Assembly (NCBI GenBank): GCA_026075535.2 | Contig: AP026538.1 | Span: 17,926,337-17,990,336 of the forward strand | Source: Tricholoma matsutake | Taxonomy: Eukaryota; Basidiomycota; Agaricomycetes; Agaricales; Tricholomataceae | DNA: 64,000 nucleotides | Direction: 5' to 3' | Shown: piece by piece, positions 34,449 through 47,019 of the stretch | Layout of the letters: each line of letters opens with the position of its first letter | Numbering within the stretch: position 1 is the stretch's first letter | Made by a program: the position numbers and the translations under genes | The notes under the pieces: generated by a model | What the model was told of the DNA's origin: nothing | The model's input: only the letters and a program-made list of their open reading frames with translations | The model's database searches: none

Positions 34449-35060
34449 TGGATATCACATCTCAAATAGATGGGATATATTGGGGTATGTATTTAGCTTG
34501 CAGATTTGGAAATTTTACGATGGTTGTCTCTTAGGTGTTCTGTTATCCACCTTGTATGTGCATTCTCTTATGAGTCGAGTCAATCTTTGAACCTGCAGAA
34601 CAAGTATCTTCGGCATCACCATTACCCAATGCCGGATTTATATCAATACTAACAATGACAGATGGCATCTTCGCCTCCTTGTAAGCCTGTTGTTTAAATT
34701 GCTTGAGGAAGTTAATTGATATGAGTCAGGTTACAGTTATCATGTAGGTGGAATGCACTGGTTGTCAGTGAGTGGCCTGAGGAACCTTTGTTTGCAGCCT
34801 GCTGGATCTCACTACCACATGTCTGAACTGTCAGTCTATGCGATACTATTTGGTATTTATGTTCCATCTTCATCCAACTAGCTTCATACTTGTCCACAAC
34901 AGATATCGAATTATGGGGATCCCAAGGCACTTATTACAACCACACCGTATGTTTTATCTTTTAATATTGGTTGCAATATTCAGTTAAAATTACTAGAAGT
35001 ATAATTGCAGTGATAGTTGTTACTATTCCTATAATCTTCCTGTTTGTTTTCAAAGCACCT
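34449..35060 (+). pseudogene. Multi-exon integral-membrane protein gene (DUF6534-like), remnant or partial
   Basis: The Met at 34449 begins MDITSQIDGIYWG, spliced (34486 to 34534) to VLLSTL. Further exons read SIFGITITQCRIYI and NDRWHLRLLV (34605-34685), LLDLTTTCLNCQSMRYYL (about 34801-34854), and after an intron at about 34855-34901 ISNYGDPKALITTTP. This order (MDxT start, GITxxQTYIY, DRWxLKxLV, YYLISNYGDP) is that of a large Agaricomycete family of seven-helix proteins carrying DUF6534. The phase around 34685-34800 does not close cleanly, and the C-terminal helices beyond 35060 are not clear, so it is probably decayed or truncated. Confidence 0.45.
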
Positions 35061-36367
35061 TCAGTTTGCAGAAATATTGACCTTCTAATCCAATGTGCAG
35101 GGCTCAGTTTTTTTTTGCCTCACGGATTTATTTGTGTGCGTGATTAACCATTTGGCTGCTTGTATTCTTTGATTAACATTTTCATGGATTTGGACCATAC
35201 ATCAGTTGATGAACACAGTCCATGGGTTCCAGGAATCATTGTGAGTACTGATTTCATGTACCAGTGGTATGTATTTTTTAGCATGGTCAGATGTTTTGTT
35301 CCACTGGAACTTTAGGTAAATTTCCTACCCTCTTCATTGATGTCTATGCTAACATTATGCACCAACAACACTTTAGTTGCCTTCTCCCATGGGTCAACAC
35401 CTTTTATTTGGCACCACTGTTCCTGATATATAGCCAGTTGAAGCTGATGCTGTTTACAAGAGTCACAAAAATGCACTGGTTGCTCAGAACTCAACTATTA
35501 AAACACAGGTGCACTTGTTACTTGTGCTAACAGTTTCTCAGGTTACTGATATAGTAGCCTCCAGAATTTGTTGCAAATGGGGATTGGTCTTGGCCTGGCT
35601 GCAATCACTGAGATCATCACAACAACTGTACTGTTGAGAAAACTATCCATCCCAGACACTCATTTTAAAAAGTGATGTTCATATCTTATCACTTTACATG
35701 CCTGAAAATCTGAACAAGGACAATAGAACACAGTTGCTACTGCACAGGCTGATCCTATGGCTTGCTACAAGATGTTTGCTTGTCACAACCAATCAAACTA
35801 TTTTCCTAATTGTATATATAACACAACAGCAAACTCTGCATTGGTGAATTGTTTGTTTACCATATATTGTCACTGAGATTCTCATGTTACTCTGCACTAG
35901 GATGCCATTTCTCATGCTTGAGCCACAACTCCATGTTGTCACCATATGTGAGTGTGGTTGTCTTCTGGGTCACAAAGTGTTAACTAATGTATATGAACTA
36001 CAGTGGCTATGTAAACATTCAGCTTGCTCTTATATATTGGACACTGAACATGTAATGGATGTCACAGGCTGAACTCACGAATACAGCAGCCCATTGAATC
36101 AAGAACTGATGATACTTATAAATCAGCATTGTCTGCTTTGAACTTCAGGAGTAAAGAGGAGCAATCCCATTGTTGTGTTAACATGTCTGTTGCAGACTGA
36201 TCCCACAGTGACAAGCCTAAGCCCATGCATTTTTCCATATCAGATGTGGTGAGCATAGGCATTTCATGCAATAGTCACTCCTCACTGTTCTCTTAGCAGT
36301 CTGGAAAACATGGTGACATTGTGAATATCCATCCTGAGCATAAGAAGATATTACATTAGTAGCAAAC
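35061..36367. other. No recognisable gene
   Basis: Short frames only, CpG-poor and AT-rich. Probably decayed transposon sequence; nothing specific could be identified. Confidence 0.4.
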
Positions 36368-39105
36368 GTGCACCTATTCACCTGTGATAACCTGAATCTA
36401 ACGCAACCCCTTCTCAACATGCTAGGAAGACACAATATGAAAATGGCATTACTGCTGTTCATCCCGACCCTATGGGCTCATAGTACAGGTAACCACACTG
36501 GGGTTGACAATGTCTTCTGTACAGAAGCAATCATGGACGCTATCATCAAGTGTACCACTGATGACACATCACAACTGGTAAAAACTGACCACTACCCCAT
36601 CATCACACAAACAGATGTCTATGCACCAAAAACAGCCTGGAAGCCATGACAAAACTTCAGACTGGCTGACTGGCCAGAATTAGTTAAAACTCTCAACGAG
36701 AATCTTGCTAACCTTCTTGAACCCACAGAAATCACAAACATGCAAGACTTCGACCACAGACTCAAAAAACTAAATGAAGCGATACAAGGTGCCATCGACA
36801 AGCATGTAAAACTGACAAAACCTAGCCCATACTCAAAGAGATGGTGGTCAATGGAACTATCAGCAGACAAGAAAAAAATGCAACAACTCAGTGGGAGATT
36901 GAAATACCACCATCGCAATGCTCAACACCTGGTACACAAGGAGTACCAACAACAATGGAACCACTATTCAGAAATGATATGCAAGGCAAAAGCAGAACAC
37001 TGGGTGGACTGGTTAGAAGGACTGGATTAAACCAGCATGTGGCAGGCAAGCAGATTAGTGACCTCACCAGCAACTGATGCAGGGAAGGCACAAATACCAA
37101 CTTTACAGGTAAAAGACCTGACAACAAAACAGGTTATTAGGGAAGCAACAGATAATGCCAGTAAAGGACAGTTGTTCTACAAAACCTTTTTCCCCCCACC
37201 AAACCCAGCAACACCCCCTGTACCACCAGACCATCAATACCCGCCACTGCGCTGGACGTTCACAAATATAACAGATGAGCAAATACATCAAGCAATCAAA
37301 AAACTGAAACTGTACAAGGCCACCAAAAATGGAATGACACCAAACTCAATATTCACACATGCTAGAGAAGATATTGTTCCCCATCTAGGCCCACTCTTCC
37401 ATGCCACTAATTCACTGAACTACTATCCACAGGAATGGGCAACCATGGAAACACTTATCTTGAAGAAACCAGGAAAACCTGACTACATGGACCCCTCAGC
37501 CTGGAGACCAATCATACTGTCAGACAGCATGGCCCATCTCCTCAACAGCTGCCAAGCACTCGACGTCATTACCATGTGTGAGAAACACAACACCATCCCA
37601 GCAAACCACTTCGGAGCAAGACCAGGATGCACTACAACAGACTCAATACACATGCTGACAAAAGTAGTGAAGGACACATGGAGAAAAGGGCAAGTCACTT
37701 CTACCCTCTTCCTTGATGTTAAAGGTGCCTTCCCTAGCATAGATATCAACCGCCTCATACACAACATGAGGAAGAGAGGAATACCCCAAGAGTACACAGA
37801 ATGGATGGTAAGATGCCTGGGAAACCACTGCACAACCCTAAGCTTCGATGACTTTGAAACCACTACCTTCATAGTGGAAAATGGTCTGGACCAGGGCAAC
37901 CCATATTCGGGCATCTACTACCTCATATACAACTCAGACCTCCTAGACATCCCAATCCTCAGGATAGGTGAATGGGTACTATTATTTGTCAATGACACAG
38001 TAATTATAGTCATAGGTAAAGACTTCTCGGAGACTCACGAAAAGCTGCAAAATATCATGAACTGACCAGACGGGATCTTCGAGTGGGCAAAGAACCACAA
38101 TTGCAAATTTGGCATTGAAAAATTCTAACTCTAGACATCTCAAGGAAACTCGTCCCGCACCAATTAAATCCAAAGAAGAGAGTACAAATGCCGCAGCAAG
38201 CTCTTGTACTAGGTGACCAACACATACCATCAAAGGAAACAGCTAAATTCTTAGGTGTGGTTATGGACAACAAACTGAACTGGAAATGGCAATGTGCAGC
38301 CGCACTCGCCAAAGGACAGGACTGGCTAATCCAGTTCAGCAGACTAGCACAAGTATCGTGGGGAATCAACACAAAATATACATGGCAGCTATACCTTTCT
38401 ATTATGGTTCCCTGCATGCTATACACTGCTGACATTTTTCTCACCCCACAGCAGAATGCAGGTAAACAAGCAAAGGACAACTGCAACAATCACACTATCA
38501 TAAACAAGCTAGCATCCATACAGAGATGAGCCACAATCATGATCATGGGAGCCATGAAAACCACAGCAACAGACACCTTAGAAGTAATGGCTAACCTAGT
38601 CCCATTTCAGCTACTTGTCGAAAAACACTGCCACTGGGCAGCCATACATTTAGCAACCCTACCTGAAGCACATCCCCTCCACAAACCTGTCATCAAGGCA
38701 GCAAAAACATTAGTAAAACACCATCCAACACCCCTACATGACCTCATGCACAGATACAGCATACAACCACAAGGCATCGAGACCATCAAAATGGTCAGGT
38801 TCAACACAAAATGGAAGCCAAAAATCTCCACACACATCGCAAACAACATTGAGGAGGCATTGGCACACCTGCAACAGGACAGAGCAGATGTCAAGGTATT
38901 CACAGATGGATTGGGTATGGAAGGAAGAATTGGGGCAGCAGCTGTCCTCTACTGGAATGGAAGGATGAAAACCAGACTATGGTACCAGCTAGGCTCACAA
39001 CATCACCACACCAGTCTACGAAGGGGAAGGCATAGGCGCAGTCCTAGGAACTAAATTAATCTCCAACAAGTGGGGAGTACAGTCAGCCATTTTCCTTTCA
39101 TCACC
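36368..39105 (+). pseudogene. LINE-1: endonuclease end, reverse transcriptase, RNase H start
   Basis: The first part (36368-36648) is the end of an apurinic-type endonuclease domain: GVDNVFCTEAIMDAIIKC and KTDHYPIITQ. Next come a linker, then RT from 37037 with YKATKNGMTPNSIF, LILKKPGKPDYMDPSAWRPI, FGARPGCTTTDSIHML, FLDVKGAFPSID, NGLDQGNPYSGIYYLIYN and LLFVNDTVIIV, where the first catalytic Asp is Asn (37991-37993). After a one-base loss near 38127 the frame continues at 38188 (KFLGVVMDNKLNWKWQ) to RNase H VKVFTDGLGMEGRIGAAAVL (38895) and, one frame over, VYEGEGIGAVLG. Stops are at 36646 (TGA for Arg), 37030, 38062 and 38527. The element is truncated at its 5' end and is inactive. Confidence 0.88.
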
Positions 39106-39280
39106 TCTATGTGGCTTCACCCATCTTTTTCATGCCCCACCCACCACTCCCTCTTTTCATATGTAGTTTTATAGTATATTACTTGTTTCTTGCCTCTCTG
39201 CTCCTCACCTATCTAATGATGGGACCACTTCAGTGGCCTCAGTTTCTGCTACTCTGCATTTTTGAGTCTGCAGCAGAGGC

Positions 39281-39490
39281 TGGTCAGAAAAGTATATAAC
39301 ATCACTATGTTCCATATGTGGTAGGTCACATGACTATGCAGGGTGATTTCCAAACTCAGCTCAAAAATCTGGTCAGAATAGTATATGACATCATTATGTT
39401 CCATATATGGTAGGTAACATGACTTGCAGGGGAAATTTTCAACTCAGCTCAAACATCCAGTCAGAATGGTATATAACATCACTACTCTAA
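39281..39490 (+). repeat. Tandem repeat, about 89-bp unit
   Basis: Roughly 2.3 copies of a unit beginning GGTCAGAA(A/T)(A/G)GTATATAACATCA, with starts near 39282, 39371 and 39459. Lies between the LINE-1 coding end and the tail at 39521, so it may be LINE-1 3' untranslated sequence. Confidence 0.75.
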
Positions 39491-39514
39491 AAGGTCCAAT
39501 TGGAGTCCTCTCAG

Positions 39515-39533
39515 ACTAGGGGGGGAGTGTAAA
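39515..39533 (+). other. GGGGGAGTGTAAA tail shared with SINEs
   Basis: The same terminal word closes the three tRNA-headed elements at 47020, 49144 and 49636. Here it follows the LINE-1 remnant and has no tRNA head. Confidence 0.6.
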
Positions 39534-40219
39534 GTACTGTGTGGAGGGTAGTGGGAAGTTCTGCTGATGATTGGCTGGATGCAGTGGATGTCATTCTCAG
39601 TAAAAAGCAAAGTCGGGTGACAGTCATGCAGAGTCATGTATAGTCATGTAGCCTGACTAAATTCCCTGGATTTTTACTGTCACCTTACCATGCAAGTCAA
39701 CTGATAGTTACAATTCTCTAGGATGTATAGTCATACCATAGTCAACCATCAGGCTCTAGCAGATATTATTAGCAGTCATACAAAAGCTTATAATCATATT
39801 CATTCGTATAATAATTACAGCAGGTACATGGGTACATAATAAAACCACTAGAGAGTAGTGCAACAGAGGTGCCAACAATGTAGTATCCTTTGACACAAGG
39901 CTGAGCCGGGCACATTGCACACTTGTTGTCACCATCAGTGGACTTGCTGGAAGAGTTTTCTTCTCATCACTGCCTGCCCACAGTTGTTGGCACTTGTCCT
40001 TGCCAGTGGAGGCTCCCTGTTGTGTTCAGGACTTGTCCTCACTGGTGGTGGTCTGATCCTTGCCAACCAGTGAAGTTGGCCTTGTCATCATCATTGATGG
40101 TTATCCTTCAGATGTGTTGTTGTTAGCCTGCTCAACTCTTGTCCCAGCCAGTGCTCTCCTTGCTGTTGTTGGCACCTCCCCAGTTTCCCTGTGACCAAGA
40201 TTCCAGAAGGATTGAGGCA
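39534..40219. other. No recognisable gene
   Basis: Low-complexity stretches with repeated CTTGTCCT(T/C)(G/A)CC(A/T)GTGG-like words around 39930-40080; otherwise nothing supported. Confidence 0.4.
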
Positions 40220-40530
40220 ACACCAAAGCACTGTTTTCAATATGTCATTGTCTTACCAGGCCCTTTCCATTTTAACATGGCTTGTGTGGAGTTCTCAGAT
40301 CTTATGACACAAGAAAATTTGAAAGAAACCAGGTTTCCATTGAATGCATGATGTGATTCATCACATGTTTGGGCATCAATGTTAGATCGTTGGTGGTTGG
40401 AAGCAAAGGTTCAAGATTCTAATTGGGCTTCCCTAGAAGACTTTGCCAGGTCAAAACCAAGCTGGGATCTGATAGTAGAGATGTCTGAATCAATTGTCAA
40501 AAAGTCCATTGCAACAACACCAATCATTGC
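40220..40530 (+). pseudogene. Fragment of an Agaricomycete repeat-associated protein
   Basis: The plus strand reads LPGPFHFNMACVEFSDLMTQ, a stop, then LDRWWLEAKVQDSNWASLED and FARSKPSWDLIVEMSES (40379-40500). The pattern 'FHxxMA..D..W' followed by 'LDxWxxEAK..' and 'KPSWDxxVxMS' resembles the DUF6589-type proteins of Agaricomycete repeats. It is cut off exactly at the 5' LTR of chromovirus B. The family call is tentative. Confidence 0.4.
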
Positions 40531-40955
40531 TGTAAGGGGACTAGAGGGTGCCCCATGTGTTTCTCCTATTTTTTATGTTTGTCCTATATTTTTCCTCACC
40601 TTGTTTCCTTCTATTCTTCATTTTCTATGATTTCTCCTCATTTTATTACTAATTTCCCTTTCTATCACATTTGTGCATGTTGACAGTTCTATATTTAGAG
40701 ACAGAGTACCCCTTCCAACACCTACCCCTTGGTACAATGTCATTTGGTGGCCTTGATCAGCCTATCTCCACCTTTTCTATTTTTAGGTTATTATTTGATT
40801 TTTGTTGTCTTCACATATACTGGGCATTGGCAAAGGGATCCTTAGAGTTTTCTCTTCGGATTTCCCTTTGCTAGGTGTGTCCCCAATCCCTGTACTATGT
40901 AGTATAATTTTAACTTCAGATTTCCCTTTGCTAGAGGCTTAGGTTGCCCTTATAG
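40531..40955 (+). repeat. 5' LTR of chromovirus B
   Basis: Starts TGTAAGGGGACTAGAGGG and ends GGTTGCCCTTATAG. The 3' copy lacks about 11 bp present here near 40840 (TCCTTAGAGT). Confidence 0.9.
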
Positions 40956-41017
40956 TAGAAAACTCTCCCCTAAGGCCCGAAATCGCGAATGCACTGCCCA
41001 AGATAGGCAGGTACAGA

Positions 41018-42235
41018 GTGGATGATGCTTCCCAAAGCTCCACAGACTCCCTACACACCATTCCAGACAGTCTCACCTTTACTACGCCGCCATTTTCGCC
41101 AAATGTGCCCCCTAGTGACATGGATGCATCAGAGCACCTTGACGCGCTTGAAAGCGACATTTCTGGAATACACGCGCAAATCGATTCGCTTAAATTTATG
41201 ATCAAAAACTTTGTCAGGACCCTCCAGACTAACCCTATGACCAATATTCCCCCCATTCTGACTCCAAGCGCACCCAACAACGATGTACCACCAAATGCGC
41301 CCACTAAGGAGAGCGCCAAGATCAAACCATCCCCTGCTGAATTTAATGGTGCACATGCACAGGGATGTGCATTCCTTAATTCCTGTGAGTTATACATCAG
41401 TCTCCAGTCGCATCAATTCATCGATGAGGCTGCAAAAATTTATTGGGCCTTCACATACATGAAATCTGAACACGCCTATCTCTATGTGGACTGTATTCTG
41501 CATCAAACTAAAGAACTCGGTTCTCTACCTTTCTCCACTTGGGGTGACTTTTGAGCTGAGTTTGTACGCCACTTTTGTCCCCTCAATGAGTGCCACCAAG
41601 CAGTGACACGACTTGAGTCATCCTCTTACCACCAGGCATGTCGATTTGTGGACAATTATATCAATGAGTTTAAGGATTTGGTGGACATGGCAGGATATGG
41701 GAGTGGGCTACCAGTGGTGGTGAAGTTCTGACAGGGCCTCAACTGAGAAATTCAGGACCAGATTGCACAGATGTCGGAAGGATGCCCAGTGGACGATGAT
41801 ATCTATGCTTGGTATGAAGCTGCTTCACTCTGTGATGAGAACCGACTCACAAATGCAGTGTTTAATGCTGCATTCCATGCTCCAACTACCACTCATGCAC
41901 CCTACACCTTCAATTGAACCCTTCCCCGCCTTAACCCCATTCCTGTTCATCAAACTCCCACACCAGCTGCCAATGTCCCAGTACCAATGGATGTTGATGC
42001 AGCCTGCAGCCATGCACGTAGGTTGGATCTCTGCTACCATTGTGGGGAAACTGGGCACAGGGCTGGAGCGTGTCCCCATCATCAGGATATCCGCATGCTC
42101 ACCCCCGAGGGGCGAGATGAACTCCTCCAAGACTTGTTGGCGCTTGTAGATGTTGAGGAAGCGAAGGATCAGGTTGCAGAGGAGATCAAGTCAGAAGTTG
42201 TAGAGGAGCAGGATTTTTCTATTTGCAGCGAGTGA
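41018..42235 (+). pseudogene. Chromovirus B gag with CCHC knuckle
   Basis: Start Met at 41018 (MDDASQSSTDS). A coiled-coil-like segment ISGIHAQIDSLKFMIKNFV is followed by a capsid region with NSCELYISLQ and INEFKDLVDMAGY. The zinc knuckle CYHCGETGHRAGAC lies near 42030. In-frame stops at 41552, about 41729, about 41744 and near 41917 are all TGA at positions where an Arg codon fits the family. The last open part ends at 42235. Confidence 0.85.
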
Positions 42236-45200
42236 ATTGTATGCCCTCACTGCCTGTCCATAACCACTTTGAAGTCTTGTCAGTTGAATCCCCAGGGAAT
42301 GAATCCATTTCTGTGACTGTTCCCCTCTCTGACCCTTCGAAGTTGGCTGAAGACATACCTGCTCTTCCCATCTCTCCCTCTGCTCCACACCCCAAAATTA
42401 AATCATGGGAGCATAAACTACCATGCAAATATATTGTTGCATCCACTCTCTCTACACATTTCTTGAACCTAGCAATCAAACTGCAGACGACTGACACTGG
42501 ACAGATACTCGGTGTCTCTGCGCTCCTGGACTCTGGTGTGACCGGTCTCTTCATCGATGCCCATCTTGCACAACAACATCACCTAAATACTTGCTCACTC
42601 TCACATCCAATACCTGTGTATAATGTGGATGGGTCCCCAAATGAAGCTGGTGCCATCTGAGAGGTTGTAGACCTGGTCCTCCATTACAAAGATCATAGTG
42701 AGTGTGCCCTTTTTGCTGTCACTCAATTAGGAAAGCAAAAGGTGATTTGGGGCTATCCATGGCTTTGAGACCATAACCCAGAGGTCGACTGGCATACCGG
42801 GGAGGTTACCATGAGCTGATGTCCATCCCGCTGTTGTACTTGTTTCACAGAAGCCAGGCAAGAACGTCATGGACAGAAGGCGGCGATACAACATACTCAG
42901 AATGTCGTGCCAGACCCCTGCCTATACCTGAAGTGGAGGTGGAAGGGGTTCCTGATCTGATGCCAGACTCAGATGATGATGATGAGGAGCCAGAGGAAGT
43001 GGAGGAAGGTGATCAGATCTTCTACACTGTGATTCGTCCATTGCACAAGGTATGTGCTACATCGAACATATCCCAACACCTTGCTGAGGCCTTCCACAAA
43101 CACAATGCTGCTAAATCCTCTACTAATTCCTTGCTCCCTCATCTCCATGAGTTTGGAGACATGTTCTCCAAGGAATTGTTTGACTCTCTCCCTGCGCGCA
43201 AGCCATGGGATCATGCGATCAAACTCACCCCCAGTGCAACCCCTTCATCCTGCAAGGTCTATCCTCTCTCTTCTGAAGAACAATGACAGCTTGACCAGTT
43301 CATCAATGAACACCTGGCCTCTGGATGTATTTGACCATCAAAGTCACCCATGGCCTCTCCCTTTTTCTTTGTCAAGAAGAAGGATGGCTCACTTCGACCA
43401 GTTCAAGACTACAGAAGGCTCAACAACATCACAGTCAAAAATTGCTACCCATTACCTCTCATCTCTGAACTTGTGAACCAGCTCCATGGAGCCTGATACT
43501 TCACCAAGCTCGATGTCCGTTGGGGCTATAATAATGTGAGGATAAAGGAGGGAGATGAGTGGAAGGCAGCCTTTTGTACCAACCGTGGTCTTTTTGAACC
43601 GCTTGTCATGTTCTTTGGCCTTACTAATAGCCCTGCCACCTTTCAGACCATGATGAATGACATCTTCCATGACCTCATCCTCGAAGGCATTGTCTGCATC
43701 TATCTCGATGACATCCTCATCTTCACTTGCATGGTTGAAGAGCACCATTGCATCATGCGCCTCATCCTAGAATGGCTTTGACGGTACAAACTCTACCTTT
43801 GTCAGGACAAGTGTGAGTTTGAGAAGACCAAGATCGAGTCCCTCGGCCTGATTATCTCAGAGGGTCAGGTGGAGATGGATCCTATCAAGGTGAATGGGGT
43901 CATGGCTTGGCCGGCACCCATGAACAAGAAAGAGGTGCAGTCTTTCCTGGGCTTCATCAATTTCTATCGGTGTTTTATCAAGGATTTCTCACATCATGCA
44001 TGACCAACTGTTTGACTTGACAGGAAAGGAGGCATGGAGGTGGGATAATGCACAACAGGAGGCATTCAAAAGGTTTAAAGAGATGGTCACTTCTGCTCCC
44101 ATCCTTACCTTTGCTGATGATTCACATCCTTTTTGTGTAGAAGCTGACAGTTCTGACTTTGCGACAGGCAGTGTGCTGTCTCAGCAGTCTCCAGAGGACC
44201 AGAAGTGGCATCCTGTTGTGTTCTACTCCAAAAGCCTTAGTGCTGTAGAGCAAAATTATGAGATCCATGACAAGGAGATGTTGGCAATAATGTGTGCGCT
44301 TGAGGAGTGGCGACACTTCCTCAAGGGTGCCCAACACAAGGTGGAAATTTGGATGGATCACAAGAATCTCGAGTACTTTATGATGGCCAAGAAATTGAAC
44401 CATCGTCAAGCTTGTTGGTCCCTGTATCTATCCAGATTTGACTTCTCCTTGAACCACTGTCCAGGTTGCAGCATGGGGAAGACTGATGCCCTCTCCCGAT
44501 GTGCAGACCATGGGGATGGCAGCGATGACAACCAAAACATTGTGTTGTTGCAGCCAGACCTGTTCACCATTCGGGCACTGGAAGGCATCGCACCCCAGGG
44601 CAAGGAGTGGGACATCCTATGTGACATTTGTTGTGCAAACCATAGCGGTTTACATGAGGATGTTGTTGCCCGAGCTGTTAAAGAACTGAGGAAGGGAGCC
44701 ACCCTTTCCTTGCATGCAGCAGAGTGGGCTGAAAAGGAGGACTTGTTGTATTTCAGGGACCACAACTACATTCCCAATGACCCAGACCTTTGCCAGTGCA
44801 TCATATCCCAACACCATGACTCACAGATTGCTGGTCATCCTGGATGCTGGAAGACCTTGGAGCTCACCTCACAGAATTATTGGTGGCCACAAATGTCATG
44901 GCTCATTGGTCAGTATTGTCACACTTGTGACCTTTGCTTATGCACCAAGGTTCCTCGTCACAAAGCCATTGGTGAGCTACACCCTCTTCCTGTTCCAGAG
45001 AGTTGTTGGGATGTTGTCAGCGTTGACTTTGTGGTGGAGTTGCCAGAGTCAAATGTGTTTGATGTGGTGATGTGCACAGTTGATTCAGTGGGAAAATGCA
45101 CTCACTTCATTCCCACTCATACCACTGTCAGTGCCCTGGGTGCTGCCCGACTCTACCTCCACCATGTGTGGAAATTACACAGACTTCCTGGTGCTTTCCT

Positions 45201-46131
45201 CTCTGATTGTGGCCCTCAGTTCATGGCAGAGTTCACTCATGAGCTGTACTGACTCCTGGGGATCAAACTCCTTGCTTCGACTGCTTATCACCCACAAACT
45301 GACAGCCAGACTGAGCGAGTCAACCAGGAACTGGAGCAGTACATCCACATCTTTGTCAATGAATGCCAGGATGATTGGGACAATCTTCTCCCCTTGGCCG
45401 AGTTCAGATACAACAACCATGTCCATGCTTCCACTCAACAGACCCCTTTCCTCTTAGACACTGGATGACATCCACGCATGGGATTTGAATTTTGCCAAAC
45501 TCCCTCACACATTGAGATGGTGAATGAGTTCACAGAACACATGTGGGATAGCTTGGAGGAGGCAAAGGCAGCCTTAGCAAAGGCAAAGGATGACATGGCA
45601 CACTTTTACAACCAACACCATTCTCCAACCCCTCAGTACAAGGTTGGTGATCGAGTTTATCTTGACTCCAGTGACATCTCCACTACACATCCATCCAAGA
45701 AACTTGCTCATTGCTTCCTAGGACCTTTCCCCATTGTCAAGTGTGTTGGAATGCATGCCTATCATCTATGCCTCCCAGCCTCCATGTCCAAACTCCACCC
45801 AGTCTTCCATGTTGTCAAACTCCTTCCAGCTCCCCCAGATCCATTCCCAGGATGCCATTCACACCCACCACCACCACCTACAGTGATTGAGGGAGAACCC
45901 CAATACAAAGTTGAGTCAATCCTGGACAGCCATTTGCATTGAGGAAAACTCCAGTATTTGGTGCATTGGAAGGGTTATGGGTATGAGGAGAACTCATGGG
46001 TCGAAGAGTCTGATGTGAATGCCCCTCGGTTAGTCAAGGAATTCCACTGATGGCACACTGCTGCACCACGTCACATTCAAGTCATGGACTTTGGTCGTAT
46101 GCAATTTCGAATGCATCGGGGTGATGCATCT
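42236..46131 (+). pseudogene. Chromovirus B pol: protease, RT, RNase H, integrase, chromodomain
   Basis: Protease LLDSGVTGLFID (about 42525); RT from [20 protein letters not shown] (43335) with active site [10 protein letters not shown] intact (about 43705); RNase H with CVEADSSDFATG, DKEMLAIMCAL and WMDHKNLEYF; integrase with the CHTCDLC zinc finger part, VSVDFVVELPES, FLSDCGPQFMAEF and QTERVNQELEQ; and a C-terminal chromodomain [20 protein letters not shown] (45950-46010), which targets integration to chromatin. Stops after Arg-context positions (about 42658, 42766, 43285, 43333, 43495, 43780, 45250, 45466, 45940, 46048) are all TGA. Frame changes occur near 42800 and 43990. Catalytic residues of RT, RNase H and integrase are otherwise kept. 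Confidence 0.88.
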
Positions 46132-46145
46132 TAGAGAGGGGGTGA

Positions 46146-46560
46146 TGTAAGGGGACTAGGGGGGTGCCCTGTGTGTTTCTCCTATTTTTTACATTCATTC
46201 TATATTTTTCCTCACTTCATTTCCTTCTATTCTTCATTTTCTATGATTTTTCCGGATTTTATTACTAATCTTCCCTTTCTATCATGTTTGTGCATGTTGA
46301 CAGTTTTATATTTAGAGGCAGAGCACCCCTTCCGACATCTCCCCTTGGTATGATGTCATTCAGCAGCCTTGATCTGCCTATCTCCACCTTTTCTATTTTT
46401 AGGTTATTATTTGATTTTTGTTGTCTTCACATATACTGGGCATCGGCAAAGGGATTCTCTTCGGATTTCCCTTTGCTAGGTGTGTCCCCAATCCCTGTAC
46501 TATGTAGTATAATTTTAACTTCAGATTTCCCTTTGCTAGAGGCTTAGGTTGCCCTTATAG
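46146..46560 (+). repeat. 3' LTR of chromovirus B
   Basis: 415 bp, matching the 5' LTR apart from substitutions and a deletion of about 11 bp. Confidence 0.9.
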
Positions 46561-47019
46561 GGGGTGGGTGGCCTGTCATTGTTTGTTGCTGTCATCCCCT
46601 GTTTGGATTTCTGTTTTTTTTTTTTGGGGGGGGGTTTGGGCATGTCAGTACAACGTGGCATGAGTACAGAGGTTGGTGGGTGCTTACTAGGCAGGTACCC
46701 CCCTTCGGGGGTCTCCTGGGATCCCTCTGCACCCTCCTAGCCCATGTCGACAGTCTCACATCCCATTTGAATGGGGAGGAGGGGATCGGGTGGGCATGGG
46801 CATGGGTTGCACATTTTTCATCGTGGCAGGTCATCCCCAGTAGTATACAAGCTAAAAAGCAATAAATTACAATCAGTTGATTGATAAAAAGAAAAAGAAA
46901 GGAGAAAAAAAACTTATCTATGGCCCAAACAATGTTGCCATCATGGTGATGGTGGCAGTGGGCATGGGAACACTGGTGGCAGGTGCACATGCAGTGGTAG
47001 TGGTAGAGTGGAGGTAAAC
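46561..47019 (-). repeat. R1 dispersed repeat, CpG-poor copy
   Basis: Shares CTTAC(T/C)(A/G)GGCAGGTA with the following GGGGTCTCCT and CACATCCCATTT words with 48236-48350 (direct orientation). On the minus strand it has TTGGGCCATAG then ATAAGTTTTTTTT, parallel to the donor-like sites at 8097 and 8624. No protein is supported. Confidence 0.6.

Larger units (their letters stand above)
40531..46560 (+). mobile_element. Gypsy chromovirus (chromovirus B), full length but decayed
   Basis: LTRs at 40531-40955 and 46146-46560 flank gag, protease, RT, RNase H, integrase and a C-terminal chromodomain on the plus strand. The purine tract AGAGAGGGGGTGA (46133-46145) sits before the 3' LTR. Five-base flanks (ATTGC and GGGGT) do not match, and the interrupted gene on the left does not resume on the right, so the locus has been rearranged after insertion or the two LTRs come from recombined copies. 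Related LTR fragments occur at 1 and 15450. Confidence 0.9.

Noticed and set aside
41018..46050. TGA as a sense codon (alternative genetic code)
   Set aside because: The intact HNH gene ends in TGA, and the TGAs in the element match CGA-to-TGA transitions; other elements also contain TAG stops.
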